DNA of 64,000 bases from JBFMAI01 sp964462635 (lineage in GTDB: Bacteria; Planctomycetota; Phycisphaerae; UBA1845; Fen-1342), in assembly GCA_964462635.1 (NCBI GenBank), contig CAYWYJ010000003.1:5494-69493 (forward strand), in the 5' to 3' direction. The position numbers were made by a program, and so were the translations under genes. Shown piece after piece: positions 1 through 9,300 of the stretch. Each line of letters starts with the position of its first letter. The first letter of the stretch is position 1. The notes under the pieces are model-generated. The model saw only the letters and a program-made list of their open reading frames with translations. It was not told the DNA's origin and searched no databases.

Positions 1-1
1 G

Positions 2-160
2 GTGTACAAGGCGACGGGGGGCCGGCGCGTGTTTCGTTGCGCGCCGCTGCACCATCACTACCACCTCGGCGGCCTGACGGAGACGCAGGTGGTGATGCGC
101 TTCTGGCTGCTGTCGGCGCTGTTTGCCGCGTTTGCGCTGCTGACGATCAAACTCCGGTAG
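2..160 (+). CDS. mraY: Phospho-N-acetylmuramoyl-pentapeptide-transferase, C-terminal end (partial)
   Basis: This is the last 52 codons and the stop of MraY, the membrane enzyme that moves phospho-MurNAc-pentapeptide from UDP to undecaprenyl phosphate to make lipid I. The remnant shows the conserved APLHHHYHLGG block (the family's HHH motif), then ETQVVMRFW and a final hydrophobic helix ending in TIKLR, as in full-length MraY C-termini. The 5' part is cut off by the window edge. ftsW follows directly, the usual dcw order, so this is the tail of a peptidoglycan synthesis operon. Confidence 0.95.
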   Translation: MYKATGGRRVFRCAPLHHHYHLGGLTETQVVMRFWLLSALFAAFALLTIKLR

Positions 161-167
161 GCGGCGG

Positions 168-312
168 AATGAAAAAGGAAAAAGGAAGAACGAAAAAAGC
201 GGATGGCCGGCCGGGACAGCCATCGGCCGGCGGCGAGCGGTCGTCCAGCGGCCGTCCGGCCCGGTCGGCGCGTCCGGCCTTCTTCATTTTGCCTTTTTCC
301 TTGTCCATTGGC
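168..312. repeat. A-rich inverted-repeat element (family F) inside the ftsW 5' region
   Basis: A purine-rich arm at 168-202 (GAATGAAAAAGGAAAAAGG) is answered by its approximate reverse complement at 280-312 (TTCATTTTGCCTTTTTCC). The same pair of arms recurs at 21.66/22.12 kb, 24.4/24.5 kb and as one arm at 63.6 kb. Directly after it, 313-390 holds two copies of a second unit (GACCGGCGGGACGCCGA); a related copy in opposite orientation lies near 56297. Confidence 0.7.
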
Positions 313-1617
313 GACGACCGGCGGGACGCCGACGCTCCCCGGAACGGTCGAGACGACCGGCGGGACGCCGATGCTCCCCGAGTCGGGCGCCGGGTGGAGG
401 GCTCCCCGGTCCGGTCAGCGCTCTACGACCCCGTGGTCGTCTTCGTCGCCGGCGTGCTGATGGTCCTCGGCGTCACGATGGTCTATTCCGCGTCGGTGAC
501 GGTGCAGGGGGCCGCGTTTCACTGGCGCCAATGGTGGGATTCGCCGTTGCGGCAGGGCGTGTTCGCGCTGGCCGGCTTTCTGGTCATGCTGGCCGTGGCC
601 CACATGGACTACCGCGTGCTGGCGTGGCGGCGGCCCGGCGACGGCTGGCGGGCCGGCGCGCTGTACGCCCTGTCGGCCGTCCTGCTCGTGGCCGTGCTGG
701 TCCCGGGCATCGGCCGCGCCGCGCTCGGGGCCCGGCGGGCCATCGAGATCCCCGGGCTGGCCATCGGGTTTCAACCGTCCGAGATCGCCAAGGTCGTCCT
801 GGTCATCTGGTTGGCCGCCCTGCTCAGCCGGTCCGCCACCGTGCGTCCGGCGGCGGAGTGGCACCGGCTGGGAAGCTCGTCCGTCGTGGGCGATCGACGA
901 CGATGGGACGTGCGTGACCTGCGCCGCGGGTTCTTGCCGGTGGTTCTCAGCGCCGGGGTGCTCATTGCGCTCACGGGAATCGAGGATTTCGGCACGGCGG
1001 CCCTGATGGGCGTCGTGACGCTGATTCTCCTGCTGCTTAGCGGTGCGCGCTGGAGCCACCTGTCGTTGATGGGGCTGTTGGCGGTCTTGGCGGGCGCGGC
1101 GCTGGTTCTGGTCAAGCCGCATCGCATCGAACGCATTACGACTTGGCTCACCGCCGAGCCGGACCCGCGCGGCGCGGGCTACCAGATTCAGCAGGCCCTG
1201 CTGGCCATCGGCTCCGGCGGCTGGTGGGGGCGGGGACTGGGCGCCGGCGTGCAGAAATACGGCTACCTGCCACAGGACAACAACGACTTTATTCTCGCGA
1301 TCATCTGCGAGGAGCTGGGGGTCGCGGGCGGACTCGTCGTGGTCGGTTTGTTCCTGCTGCTGCTGTGGCGCGGCGCGTGGATCGCCCGGCGGGCCGCCGA
1401 TCCGTTTGGGCAACTGCTGGCCCTGGGGCTCACGCTGCTGATCTGTCTCCAGGCCGCGATGAACGTGGCCGTGGTGACCAACAGCGTTCCCACCAAGGGC
1501 ATCTCGCTGCCGTTCGTTTCCGCCGGCGGCTCGGGCGTGGTGTTTCTCGGTGCCGCCGCGGGATTGTTGGCCGCGGTGGGGCGCCGTCCGGGGAGCGCTG
1601 CCGTCCCCCCGGGGTAA
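169..1617 (+). CDS. ftsW: FtsW/RodA/SpoVE-family lipid II polymerase
   Basis: Septal peptidoglycan glycosyltransferase of the SEDS family. From about codon 86 onward the protein is a polytopic membrane protein with family signatures: YDPVVVFVAGVLMVLG in helix 1, FQPSEIAKV, FGTAALMG, the extracellular loop block GYQIQQALLAIGSGGWWGRGLG, YLPQDNNDFILAIICEELG, and PTKGISLPFVSAGGSG. It starts 8 nt after mraY. The start is uncertain: codons 1-75 from ATG 169 are translated from interspersed repeats and look unlike FtsW. GTG 394 is in frame just ahead of the homologous part and may be the real start, although neither has a convincing ribosome binding site. Confidence 0.93.
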   Translation: MKKEKGRTKKADGRPGQPSAGGERSSSGRPARSARPAFFILPFSLSIGDDRRDADAPRNGRDDRRDADAPRVGRRVEGSPVRSALYDPVVVFVAGVLMVLGVTMVYSASVTVQGAAFHWRQWWDSPLRQGVFALAGFLVMLAVAHMDYRVLAWRRPGDGWRAGALYALSAVLLVAVLVPGIGRAALGARRAIEIPGLAIGFQPSEIAKVVLVIWLAALLSRSATVRPAAEWHRLGSSSVVGDRRRWDVRDLRRGFLPVVLSAGVLIALTGIEDFGTAALMGVVTLILLLLSGARWSHLSLMGLLAVLAGAALVLVKPHRIERITTWLTAEPDPRGAGYQIQQALLAIGSGGWWGRGLGAGVQKYGYLPQDNNDFILAIICEELGVAGGLVVVGLFLLLLWRGAWIARRAADPFGQLLALGLTLLICLQAAMNVAVVTNSVPTKGISLPFVSAGGSGVVFLGAAAGLLAAVGRRPGSAAVPPG

Positions 1618-1703
1618 TTCGTCGCGCGTTCACTTCCGGCTAGCGGAACCTTGACGGCCGCGGCGTGTGCTGCATCGTGGCCCCAGGCTTGGAGTGCGGC
1701 GAC

Positions 1704-2804
1704 GTGGCGCGAATTGTGTACGGCGTTTTCGGCTACGGGCGCGGGCACGCGACGCGGGCCGCCTCCGTGTTGCCGGAGCTCTGCGGCCGGCACGAAGTGC
1801 AGGTCCTGGCGGGGGGTGATGCTTACGACCAATTGTCGCCCGGGTATCCGGTGGTCCGCATTCCCACGATGGCTTACGGGTACGGCCCGGACGGGCGCAC
1901 CCGTTCGTTCCTGACTCTGAGACGGAACTTCTGGCACGTGTTGGAGATGGTGTTTCGCGGCCCGGAGTATCAGGCGGTGCGGACCGCGATGCGCGACTTT
2001 CGGCCCGACGTCGTGATCTCCGACGCCGAGCCCTGGACCCACCGCGTGGCCCGCGACCTGGGCGTCCCGCGCATCGGCTTCGACCACTTCGGCATTCTGG
2101 TGTACTGCAAACCGCACATCCCCCTCGGCGACCGCATTCGCAGCCGCCGCGATGTGTTCGTTTATCGCTGGCTGATGGGTCGCCCGGAGCGCATCATCGT
2201 GTCGAGCTTCTATCATGCCAAGCCGCGCTGGCCCTCGGTCCGCGTGATCGGTCCGCTGTTGCGCGATGTGGTGTTGCAGGCCCGGCCGACCCGCGGCGAG
2301 CACCTGTTGGTGTATTTCAACAAGGGGCATTATCAGTTTACGCCGCACGTCGAGCAGGCCCTACGGGCGCTTGACCGCCCCGCGCGGATTTACGGCACGC
2401 CGCGCCGCGGGCGCGACGGTCTGCTCGACTTCCGCTCGCTGAGCGACGTGCCTTTCGTGGAGGACATGGCCAGCGCCCGGGCCATCGTCTCGACCGCGGG
2501 CAACCAGCTCGTGGGTGAGGCGGTGTACCTTGGCAAGCCCATGCTGGTCGTGCCCGAGCACTCCGTTGAGCAGCGGTTGAACGCGGCGGCACTGGAACGC
2601 CGCGGTTTCGGCCGTCAGGTGCGGCACCAGCACCTCAACGTGGCGGTCCTACGCGAGTTCCTCGATCAGGAGGAAATGTACCTCCACAACATCCGCCGTT
2701 CCGTCCGGGACGGACGACGGCAGGCCCTGGCCGCGCTCGAGCAATTCATTGGCGAACTCACCGGGGCACCGGCGGCGGCGCCGACGGTCGCCGATCTCGT
2801 ATGA
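1704..2804 (+). CDS. MJ1255/VC2487-type glycosyltransferase (GT28-like) in the murG position
   Basis: GT-B-fold glycosyltransferase. The N-terminus IVYGVFGYGRGHATRA is the glycine/histidine loop of GT28-like enzymes, and the C-terminal half has STAGNQLVGEAVYLGKPMLV followed by an E/Q-rich acceptor-domain segment (PEHSVEQRLNAAALE) typical of nucleotide-sugar binding. The GTG start at 1704 is preferred because GGAG lies 9 nt upstream and the protein then begins with ARIVYG, as in homologues. In dcw clusters murG normally follows ftsW. This protein resembles the MJ1255/VC2487 family more than canonical MurG, so its substrate is unknown. The next gene overlaps its stop by 4 nt. Confidence 0.8.
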   Translation: MARIVYGVFGYGRGHATRAASVLPELCGRHEVQVLAGGDAYDQLSPGYPVVRIPTMAYGYGPDGRTRSFLTLRRNFWHVLEMVFRGPEYQAVRTAMRDFRPDVVISDAEPWTHRVARDLGVPRIGFDHFGILVYCKPHIPLGDRIRSRRDVFVYRWLMGRPERIIVSSFYHAKPRWPSVRVIGPLLRDVVLQARPTRGEHLLVYFNKGHYQFTPHVEQALRALDRPARIYGTPRRGRDGLLDFRSLSDVPFVEDMASARAIVSTAGNQLVGEAVYLGKPMLVVPEHSVEQRLNAAALERRGFGRQVRHQHLNVAVLREFLDQEEMYLHNIRRSVRDGRRQALAALEQFIGELTGAPAAAPTVADLV

Positions 2805-3886
2805 GACTGGCCGCCTGGCTGCGGGCTGTCCTGCGCAACCGGCATGGGGCCGTGCCGCGACCGGCTTGGTGTACCTACCTCGTGACCTATCGCTGCAACG
2901 CGCGCTGCCCGATGTGCGATTCGTGGCAACTCAAACCCGGCGACGAATTGGAGCCGGCGGCGGTGGGTGGAGTCTTCGCGCAACTCGGGCGTCTCGACGT
3001 GGTGCGCCTCACGGGCGGGGAGCCCTTCCTGCGGCGCGATCTGCCGGCCGTTGCCGAGGCGATCTGGAGCGCCTCCCGCCCCCTGGTCTTGCACGTCTCG
3101 ACCAACGGGTCCTTTCCGCAGCGCGTTGCGGAGTTCGTGGAGCGGTTCCCGGCCCCGCGGCGGTTGCGGCTGATGGTGTCGCTCGATGGACTGGAGGCCG
3201 AGCACAACCGCAACCGCGGCCGCCACGCCGACTTCGCCACGGCGATGCAGACCATCCGCGCACTGGTGGAACGGCGCGCGACGCACGGCCTTCAGCTCAG
3301 CGTCAACCTGACCGTGAGTTCGCCCCAGACCCTGGCTGACGCGCCGGCCTTGTGCCGCGAGCTGGCCGCGCTGCACGTGGACGTTCATAGCGTGCTGGCG
3401 TATGCGGACTCGGCGATGTACGGGGCGGCCTGGCACGGGCGGGCCGCCGACGCGCTGGTACGGGCCGACGGGTATCCGTTGCACCCAAACCTTCTGGACG
3501 CCGACGTCATGGGCTTCGCCGCCGCGGAGCTTCGGAGGACGCGCTCGCTCCGATCGTGGTGGGGTCGCTGGGGCAAGCGGTATTACTGGGGCGGGCTGCT
3601 GTCGCGCCTGCGGCACGAGCGCGATCCCCGCCCCCGCCCGCGGTGCGTCGCGCTGCGCAGCCACATTCGCCTGCTGCCCGACGGCCGCGTCCCCGTGTGC
3701 CAGTTCAACACGCAGACCGTGGGCGACCTTCGCCGACAGACGTTCGCGGAAATCTGGCACAACGGTCGCAGCGCCGCGGCCCGCCAGTGGGTCGACCAGT
3801 GCCCGGGCTGCTGGGCGGAGTGCGAGGTCTTGCCCAACGCAATCTACACCGCCGATATACTGTGGCATAGAGCTAGAAGGTGCTGA
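2801..3886 (+). CDS. Radical SAM protein with SPASM/twitch-like C-terminus
   Basis: The CX3CX2C motif at Cys32, Cys36 and Cys39 (YRCNARCPMC) binds the SAM-cleaving 4Fe-4S cluster. RLTGGEPFLR is the SAM-contacting GGE motif. The C-terminal third has CVALRSHIRLLPDGRVPVCQ and CPGCWAEC, the spaced cysteines expected of an auxiliary-cluster (SPASM or twitch) domain that follows a DG-V-C pattern. ATG 2801 overlaps the glycosyltransferase stop (ATGA), so the two are translationally coupled and probably act on the same envelope component. The substrate cannot be told from sequence. Confidence 0.85.
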   Translation: MRLAAWLRAVLRNRHGAVPRPAWCTYLVTYRCNARCPMCDSWQLKPGDELEPAAVGGVFAQLGRLDVVRLTGGEPFLRRDLPAVAEAIWSASRPLVLHVSTNGSFPQRVAEFVERFPAPRRLRLMVSLDGLEAEHNRNRGRHADFATAMQTIRALVERRATHGLQLSVNLTVSSPQTLADAPALCRELAALHVDVHSVLAYADSAMYGAAWHGRAADALVRADGYPLHPNLLDADVMGFAAAELRRTRSLRSWWGRWGKRYYWGGLLSRLRHERDPRPRPRCVALRSHIRLLPDGRVPVCQFNTQTVGDLRRQTFAEIWHNGRSAAARQWVDQCPGCWAECEVLPNAIYTADILWHRARRC

Positions 3887-3915
3887 ATTGGCATTCAGGA
3901 TCGTGGGACGCCCAC

Positions 3916-3968
3916 CGGGAGGGCGAGCCTCCCGGCGAGCCGCGGCTCGGCAGGAGCCTCGCCTTCCC
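3916..3968. repeat. Interspersed palindrome, family C (GGGAGGGCGAGsCTCC...)
   Basis: GC-rich palindromic unit of the form GGGAGGGCGAG-CTCC...GAGCCGCGGCTCGGCAGGAG-CTCGCC. Six more copies or partial copies lie at 5169-5208, 15889-15968, 28654-28730, 41530-41598, 45070-45140 and 56451-56505. All are between genes and can fold into a long hairpin. Confidence 0.75.
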
Positions 3969-4002
3969 ATGTCGCACGACCGTGAATACCCATTCAGCGG
4001 GA

Positions 4003-4061
4003 CCCACCACGTAAGCGGTGGGCCGCGTGGCCCCGCACTGGCGTGCGGGGTTCTGATAGGC
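4003..4061 (+). repeat. Double-hairpin repeat, family B
   Basis: Two adjacent palindromes: CCCACCAC...GGTGGG followed by CCCCGCACTGGCGTGCGGGG, then GTTCTGAT. Related copies lie at 16041-16100, 44301-44364 (inverted) and 55165-55224. This repeat and the family C unit fill the 304-bp space between the radical SAM gene and the next gene. Confidence 0.75.
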
Positions 4062-4190
4062 GTTTTGACGCGCCAGCGCGCGGCGGTCGCCGGGGACAGC
4101 GCTGAGGGCGCTGTCGATTGGTCCGCGACGGTGGGTGTCTGCGGGCGCGCCGCGCACGGAGTGATGGGTCGTTCAGACGGCGAGGGTGCC

Positions 4191-5162
4191 ATGGTCAAGC
4201 AGCCATCTCCACGATCGTCGGCGCCGGACATGCCCCAAGCATTGCTTCAGGCGGGCTTGGCGACGTGGTTGGGCTTGCTCGGGGCTTGCGGGCTGCCGGC
4301 GCAGTCACTGCCTGTACTCGAACCGCCTCAGGCGGTGGCCACAATCACGGATGATCGGCTCGACGAAATCTCCGGTCTGGTCGCCAGCCGACGACATCCC
4401 GGCTTGTACTACGTCCACAACGACTCCGGCGGCGGGCCGTACGTCTACCTCATCGACCGCGTGGGGCAGACACGGCTGACCGTCCAACTGAAGGGGGCTG
4501 AGGCGGCCGATTACGAGGACATCGCGTTGGCCCCGGGGACCGACGCCGGCACGTTTGACGTCTGCGTGGCCGACATCGGCGACAACGACGCCCGCCGGCG
4601 ACACATCACGATCTACCGCTTCCCGGAGCCGGAGTTGCCGAGCGCGGGCGACACCACGATCAAGGTCACGCCGCGGGCGTACCGTTGGCGTTACCCGGGG
4701 GGGCCCGCGGATGCCGAGGCGTTCTTCGTTCATCCCCGGACGGGGCACGGCTACATCCTCACCAAGCGCGCCACGGGCGCGAGCCTGGTCTATCGGCTGC
4801 CCGCCCCCTGGAGCGAGCGACGGGAGAGCGAGCTGGTGCGCGTCGGCCCGCTGCGGATTCCTCCGGCGTTGGTTCCGTTGCGGGTCGTCACCGCGGCCGA
4901 TATTCACCCGGATGGACGGCACGTCGCGGTACGCTGCTACGCGGACGGGTGGGAGTGGCGGCTGCCGGCGGACACGGCCGACGCCGACTTCGAGGGCATC
5001 TTCGATACCCTGCCGGTGCGTCTCTCGTTGGCGGCCGAGCGGCAGGGCGAGGCGCTGTGCTACTCCGCCGACGGCAACGCGATCCTGACGCTCAGCGAGG
5101 GGAATCGACCGACGCTGTATGAATTGCCGCTCGTGGCACCGACCAGTCAGCCGGCGCCGTGA
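4191..5162 (+). CDS. Exported propeller-like protein of unknown function (possible lipoprotein)
   Basis: The start ATG 4191 has GAGGG just upstream. A hydrophobic stretch near residues 19-33 ending in LLGAC suits a signal peptide with a lipobox (Cys33). The mature part begins with DEISGLVASRRHPGLYYVHNDSG, a motif seen in secreted beta-propeller proteins resembling esterase-like phytase or SdiA-regulated proteins, and continues with DYEDIALAP, IGDNDARR and a late acidic DFEGI. The pattern suggests a calcium-binding propeller lying outside the cytoplasm. No catalytic residues can be assigned. It is flanked on both sides by interspersed repeats and is probably transcribed alone. Confidence 0.7.
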   Translation: MVKQPSPRSSAPDMPQALLQAGLATWLGLLGACGLPAQSLPVLEPPQAVATITDDRLDEISGLVASRRHPGLYYVHNDSGGGPYVYLIDRVGQTRLTVQLKGAEAADYEDIALAPGTDAGTFDVCVADIGDNDARRRHITIYRFPEPELPSAGDTTIKVTPRAYRWRYPGGPADAEAFFVHPRTGHGYILTKRATGASLVYRLPAPWSERRESELVRVGPLRIPPALVPLRVVTAADIHPDGRHVAVRCYADGWEWRLPADTADADFEGIFDTLPVRLSLAAERQGEALCYSADGNAILTLSEGNRPTLYELPLVAPTSQPAP

Positions 5163-5168
5163 CGCCGC

Positions 5169-5208
5169 ACCCGCGGCTCGGCCGGAGCCTCGCCGTCCCG
5201 GAGCCTCG
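5169..5208. repeat. Family C palindrome, degenerate copy
   Basis: CCGCGGCTCGGCCGGAGCCTCGCC matches half of the family C unit at 3916-3968. It lies just after the stop of the upstream exported-protein gene. Confidence 0.5.
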
Positions 5209-5252
5209 CAGTCCGTGGTCGTGTGGTCGCCCCAGACCCGCAGGTCTCACGA

Positions 5253-5572
5253 GCCACAGAGGCACCGAGACTCAGAGGTTTGCTGGAAGCGGAGTCGCGC
5301 TGAACGCACACGCGCGGAGCCAGTACGAGGTTGTCGCGCAGCCAGCTGATGAAGCCCAGCCAGTGTGCTGGGTTCTTTCGTTCTTCTCTGCGCCTCTGTA
5401 CTACTGACGATCGAGTTCTTCTCGGCGCGACAAGATTGCTCCGCGGCCAACGGCCGGTGCGGAGCCCGGTCGCCAAGTCCGCCGCAGGCGAGACTCGCCG
5501 AGGCGAGGGCGACTCGCTGTGGCGAGCCGCTACATTTGGTTGCGGCCGCCGGCCGCGCTGTGCCTCTGTGGT
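5253..5572 (+). repeat. MITE-like composite repeat, family A, with terminal inverted repeats
   Basis: This 320-bp unit begins GCCACAGAGGCACCG and ends CTGTGCCTCTGTGGT, which are imperfect inverted ends. Inside are a segment CGATCGAGTTCTTCTCGGCGCGAC and the block GGAGCCCGGTCGCCAAGTC...GCCGCTAC. The same architecture recurs at 16691-16978 with perfect 15-bp ends, and internal cores recur at 31688-31856, 33443-33606 and 56131-56240 in the opposite orientation. It carries no credible gene and explains the 422-bp gap between genes here. Confidence 0.8.
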
Positions 5573-5584
5573 GAGGCACCCCGC

Positions 5585-6220
5585 CTAGCGCGTAAGCAGG
5601 GCGGCCACGCGCTCGACGGCGTTGGCCGCGTCGTAGCCGTAGGCGTCGGCGCCGATCTGCCGCGCGAACCGCTCGTTCACGGGGGCCCCGCCGACGATGG
5701 TCTTGATGCGCGCGCTCAAGCCCCGTTCGCGCAGCAGCGTGACCACCTGCCCCATGACCGGCATGGTGGTGGTCAACAGGGCCGACATGCCGATCAGCGG
5801 GGCGCCCTCGCGCTGGGCCGCTTCGACGAATTGCTCCGGCGGCACGTCGTTGCCCAGGTCGATGACCTCGAAGCCGGCGCCTTTGAGCATGACGCCGACG
5901 AGGTTCTTGCCGATGTCGTGCAGGTCGCCGCGCACGGAGCCGAGGACGACCTTGCCGCGGGCCGGGACGCCGTCCTTGATGAGGAGGGGCTTGAGCAGCG
6001 CCATGCCCGCGTTCATGGCCTGGGCCGCCAGCAGCACGTCCGGCAGGTAGATTTCGTGGTTCTTGAAGAGGTCGCCGACCCGGTTCATGCCGGCGATGAG
6101 GCCGGCGTTCAGTATCTCGGCCGGCGGTCGGCCCCCGTCGATGGCCTGCTGCGTCAGCCGCGCGACGGTGTCGTCCTCGCCGCGCACCAGGTGGTCAGCC
6201 AGTTCTGTCAGTACGTCCAC
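5585..6220 (-). CDS. Corrinoid (B12)-binding methyltransferase subunit, MttC/MtbC type
   Basis: Methyl-carrier protein that shuttles a methyl group on cobalamin between two methyltransferases. An N-terminal helical cap (residues 1-85, with NEIYLP-like NHEIYLPDVLLAAQAM) precedes the Rossmann B12 domain. Asp99-x-His101-x-x-Gly104 (GDLHDIGKNLV) provides the lower-axial histidine ligand, and GMSALLTTTM and IVGGAPVN complete the site. At 211 aa it is full length. The GTG start at 6220 has GAGGAGAG about 6 nt upstream. The natural partner is an MttB-family methyltransferase, and one lies 8 kb upstream on the same strand (14349-15815), separated by the DGR and a large secreted protein. Confidence 0.93.
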   Translation of the reverse strand: MDVLTELADHLVRGEDDTVARLTQQAIDGGRPPAEILNAGLIAGMNRVGDLFKNHEIYLPDVLLAAQAMNAGMALLKPLLIKDGVPARGKVVLGSVRGDLHDIGKNLVGVMLKGAGFEVIDLGNDVPPEQFVEAAQREGAPLIGMSALLTTTMPVMGQVVTLLRERGLSARIKTIVGGAPVNERFARQIGADAYGYDAANAVERVAALLTR

Positions 6221-6295
6221 GTCCGTCTCTCCTCACTGAGCGCTGCTCCGGCCCTTCATCAGAGCCGCGACCGTCAGGGAGCGGTCCGGCCGGCC

Positions 6296-6331
6296 CACAC
6301 GCCAGACGGGCAGGTCCGGCGCTACGGGCAG
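6296..6331. repeat. Family D unit (GGTCCGGCGCTACGGGCAG)
   Basis: The short unit GCAGGTCCGGCGCTACGGGCAG overlaps the stop codon of the large secreted-protein gene. Related units are at 14328-14357, 43592-43715 (tandem) and 48436-48462. Confidence 0.55.
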
Positions 6332-9300
6332 GGTATCGGATACCCGCCGCCGGAGGACAGCAGGCCGACAAACGGGTTGATGTCGCCGAAGCCGTTCACG
6401 CCGCCGTATTGTCCGTCGCCGTTCACGTCGGCATTCTGCTCCGGGCAATTGGGATACGTGAGCTTCCACAGTTCCCAATTCGACAGCGCCAGGACGAAGG
6501 GGTTGATGTCCCCGAAGTCGATGAAGCCGTCGCAGTTCAGGTCGCCGGGGCAGATGGGCACAGGGATCATGACCGCTTGCGCGTGCGTGTTGTTCGACTC
6601 ATCGAACTCAAACACCGCTTCGGTGCAATCAGCAATCGCGTACACCTGCACCCACTCGCCCGGCGTCATCCCGGTCGTGTCCCAGGTGAAGCTCACGTCG
6701 CGCGCCGTGCCAGCCGGCATCGCCTCTACGTTGCTGCGCCCGATCTCCTGACCGCCGGCCGTATCGAGCCGCCAGCAGATCTGGAATGGCTCCGCCGGCA
6801 CCACACCCGTATTCAGCGTGCGGGCCGTCAGCACCACCTCCCGCTGCGACACCTGCTGGCTCCAACCGGTCTCAATCGTCAGGTCAGGCAGGACCGCCTG
6901 GCGCGACAGCGTGTTGTTCGCCCGATTGCGATCATCGAACACTAGCGCCGGGTCGGCGACGACGAAGATCTGATACGACCGTGGCGGCTCGGGGATGATC
7001 CACTGGACGGACACCTCGCGAGCCGTGCCGGGAACCAGCAACCCGGCCACAGTCTGCATGGTCCCGATCAACTGCCCGTGCTGACTGGGATCGCCATCGT
7101 AGAACGCCACTTGCACGTTTTGAGCGCCCAGCTCGCCGCGGTTCTCAACGATTGCCCGAATCGTAGCGGTCGAACCCGGCTCCGGATTCGCCGGCTCCAG
7201 CACTAAGGAATTGGTCCGGATGGCCAGATCATGTCCGAGCGTGTGCCGTAACAGGCACAAATCGGTGCGCGCCGGCTGCGGAACATTTGGAATCACATAA
7301 ATCTGGCCGCCGATTTCGACCTCGACCTCTTTACGCTCCGTCTGCGTTTTCAGATACGCCATCACAAGCTGGGTTCCGTCGCAGGCCAGCGAAACCGAGG
7401 TCTCGGCGTGCTCGTCCTGCGTCAGTTGCCGCGGCAGCGACCACTGATTCAGGTTGGCGTCGTAGAACGCCGCCACGATGTCGATGCCCTCCGGCCCCTG
7501 GACCGTGTAGGCAATCGCCGCCCCGCCCGGCATCGTCACGCCGTCCAGCGTCGGCGCCTCATTGGCCAGCGTGTGCTCGACGTAGACCGGCGCCGGCTGC
7601 CAGTTGGCCAGCGGCGTATAGACCACCGTGCTGTCCGAGCTCCACACGCAGATGACCTCACCGTTGGGCGTCACCAACACCGGCAACCCATCCTCGACCG
7701 CATCTGCGGTCAAGCGAACCGCAGTCTGCCACACGCCGCCGACTGTCGCCATGCCGTACAACTCGCGGTCCGTCCGCGTCTCCGGGTCGCCGTCCTCATC
7801 GACAACGAACACCACGTGCCCCTCGCCGGCGGCGTCCGCGGCAAACGCCATGTCGATGATCCCTTTCGGGTCCGACCAGAGCACTGCCGGCGTCGTCCAG
7901 CCGGCGCCGTTCCACCGGGCGTACATCAGCCGGTCGCCGGAGGTGGCATGCCCGGGGCTCGCTGCGCCTTCGTTCTGAATCCACAGCACGCCGGCGGTTG
8001 TGCCGAAGACCGCCGGCAGCGGGTGGCGATCCACGACATCGTTATTCACCAGCAGCACCGGCGGAGTCCACTGCTGGGTCGTGCGGTCGAACCACGCCGC
8101 CGCGATTTCGATGTACGGGATCACTTCGCCGGGGTTCGTGGTCCACGAGATATCCCCTTCGACCTGCTCCCAGGCGGCCAGGTCGGTGTTCGCATCGGCC
8201 GCCGCGATCCGCGGGACGAAATCTGCCACGTTGTCGTCGGCGATCAGCATTTCCGACCACGGCCCGCCCGCCGGCGACCGCAGCGAGGCGATGTCCGTCG
8301 CCGCATACCAGGGCTTGTTCGGATCGTGCCGCGAATAAAGGATGTGCGTCTGGGTCTCATCGGCGATGACCGATGGACTGCCCAGCGAAGTCACGTTTTC
8401 AATCAGCGTCTCTTCAATCGCATCGCCGCTGATGTCCAGACTGTTCGACCCTGGCAGCCGCACCGGCCGACCCGCGACGAGCCGGTTCGCCTCGCCCCAG
8501 CGCAAGCGCTCAGCACCAATGGGTCGCCACTGGCCGTCCAGCGCCGGGTCGCCCAACGGCACCACCGTGACGACCTGGCCGTCGCCTGCGCCGCCGAATT
8601 GTGTTTCCAGTGCCAACTCGACCTTACGGTCGAACCCCGCGCAGCTGGCGAACAGGCCGGCGTATTGCCGGAGCTTCACCTGTCGCAGCCGCAAGTCTGG
8701 GCAAATGTCTAATACCGGTGTACCCGTACCACCCATAAAGATCCCGACGCTAGCTCCCCACAAAGCAAGGGCGGCCTGGCCCTCCGCCCCAATGGTTCCA
8801 GAAGCATGCAGCGAACTAGCGCCCAAAAAGCAATTGGATGGCGGGCCTGAAGAATACACACCGGCAGCCGACAGGCCGGCGACGACGAAGAATCGAAATC
8901 GCACAAGTGCGATGAGATCTCCCAGAACAGGCAGCGCCTTCCAGCCTTCGATCACAGGTATGCATGGTGGGCAGATTGGATAGACGATGGTGATGGCTGG
9001 CGCTCCAGCACCGAGTTTTCCCAACAGGGACACGTCAAAGCCTCGCTCCATGAGCAGATTATTGCAGCCGCCAAACGTCATATCGAGCTCGCCGCGCGAA
9101 CTGAATTCTGCGCTGGCGATGGCTTCGAACTTGTTTATTTCCGCCGAGAAATAGGCTTTTCCGTCGTGGAAGCTCACGGAGCCGAAGAGGGTGCCTGCCA
9201 GTGGGTCATATTGCAGGGTTCGCCGATCATTCCAGCGAATGTTGATTACAAGACTCGTAGGGCCCCCCCCGATGAGCGGCAGCAGGACCAACTCCGCGTC

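Noticed and set aside
415..1413. Long open frame antisense to ftsW, and similar antisense frames over atpA, atpD and other genes
   Set aside because: Arg/Gln/Gly/Pro-rich translations with no motif, fully overlapping well supported genes on the other strand.
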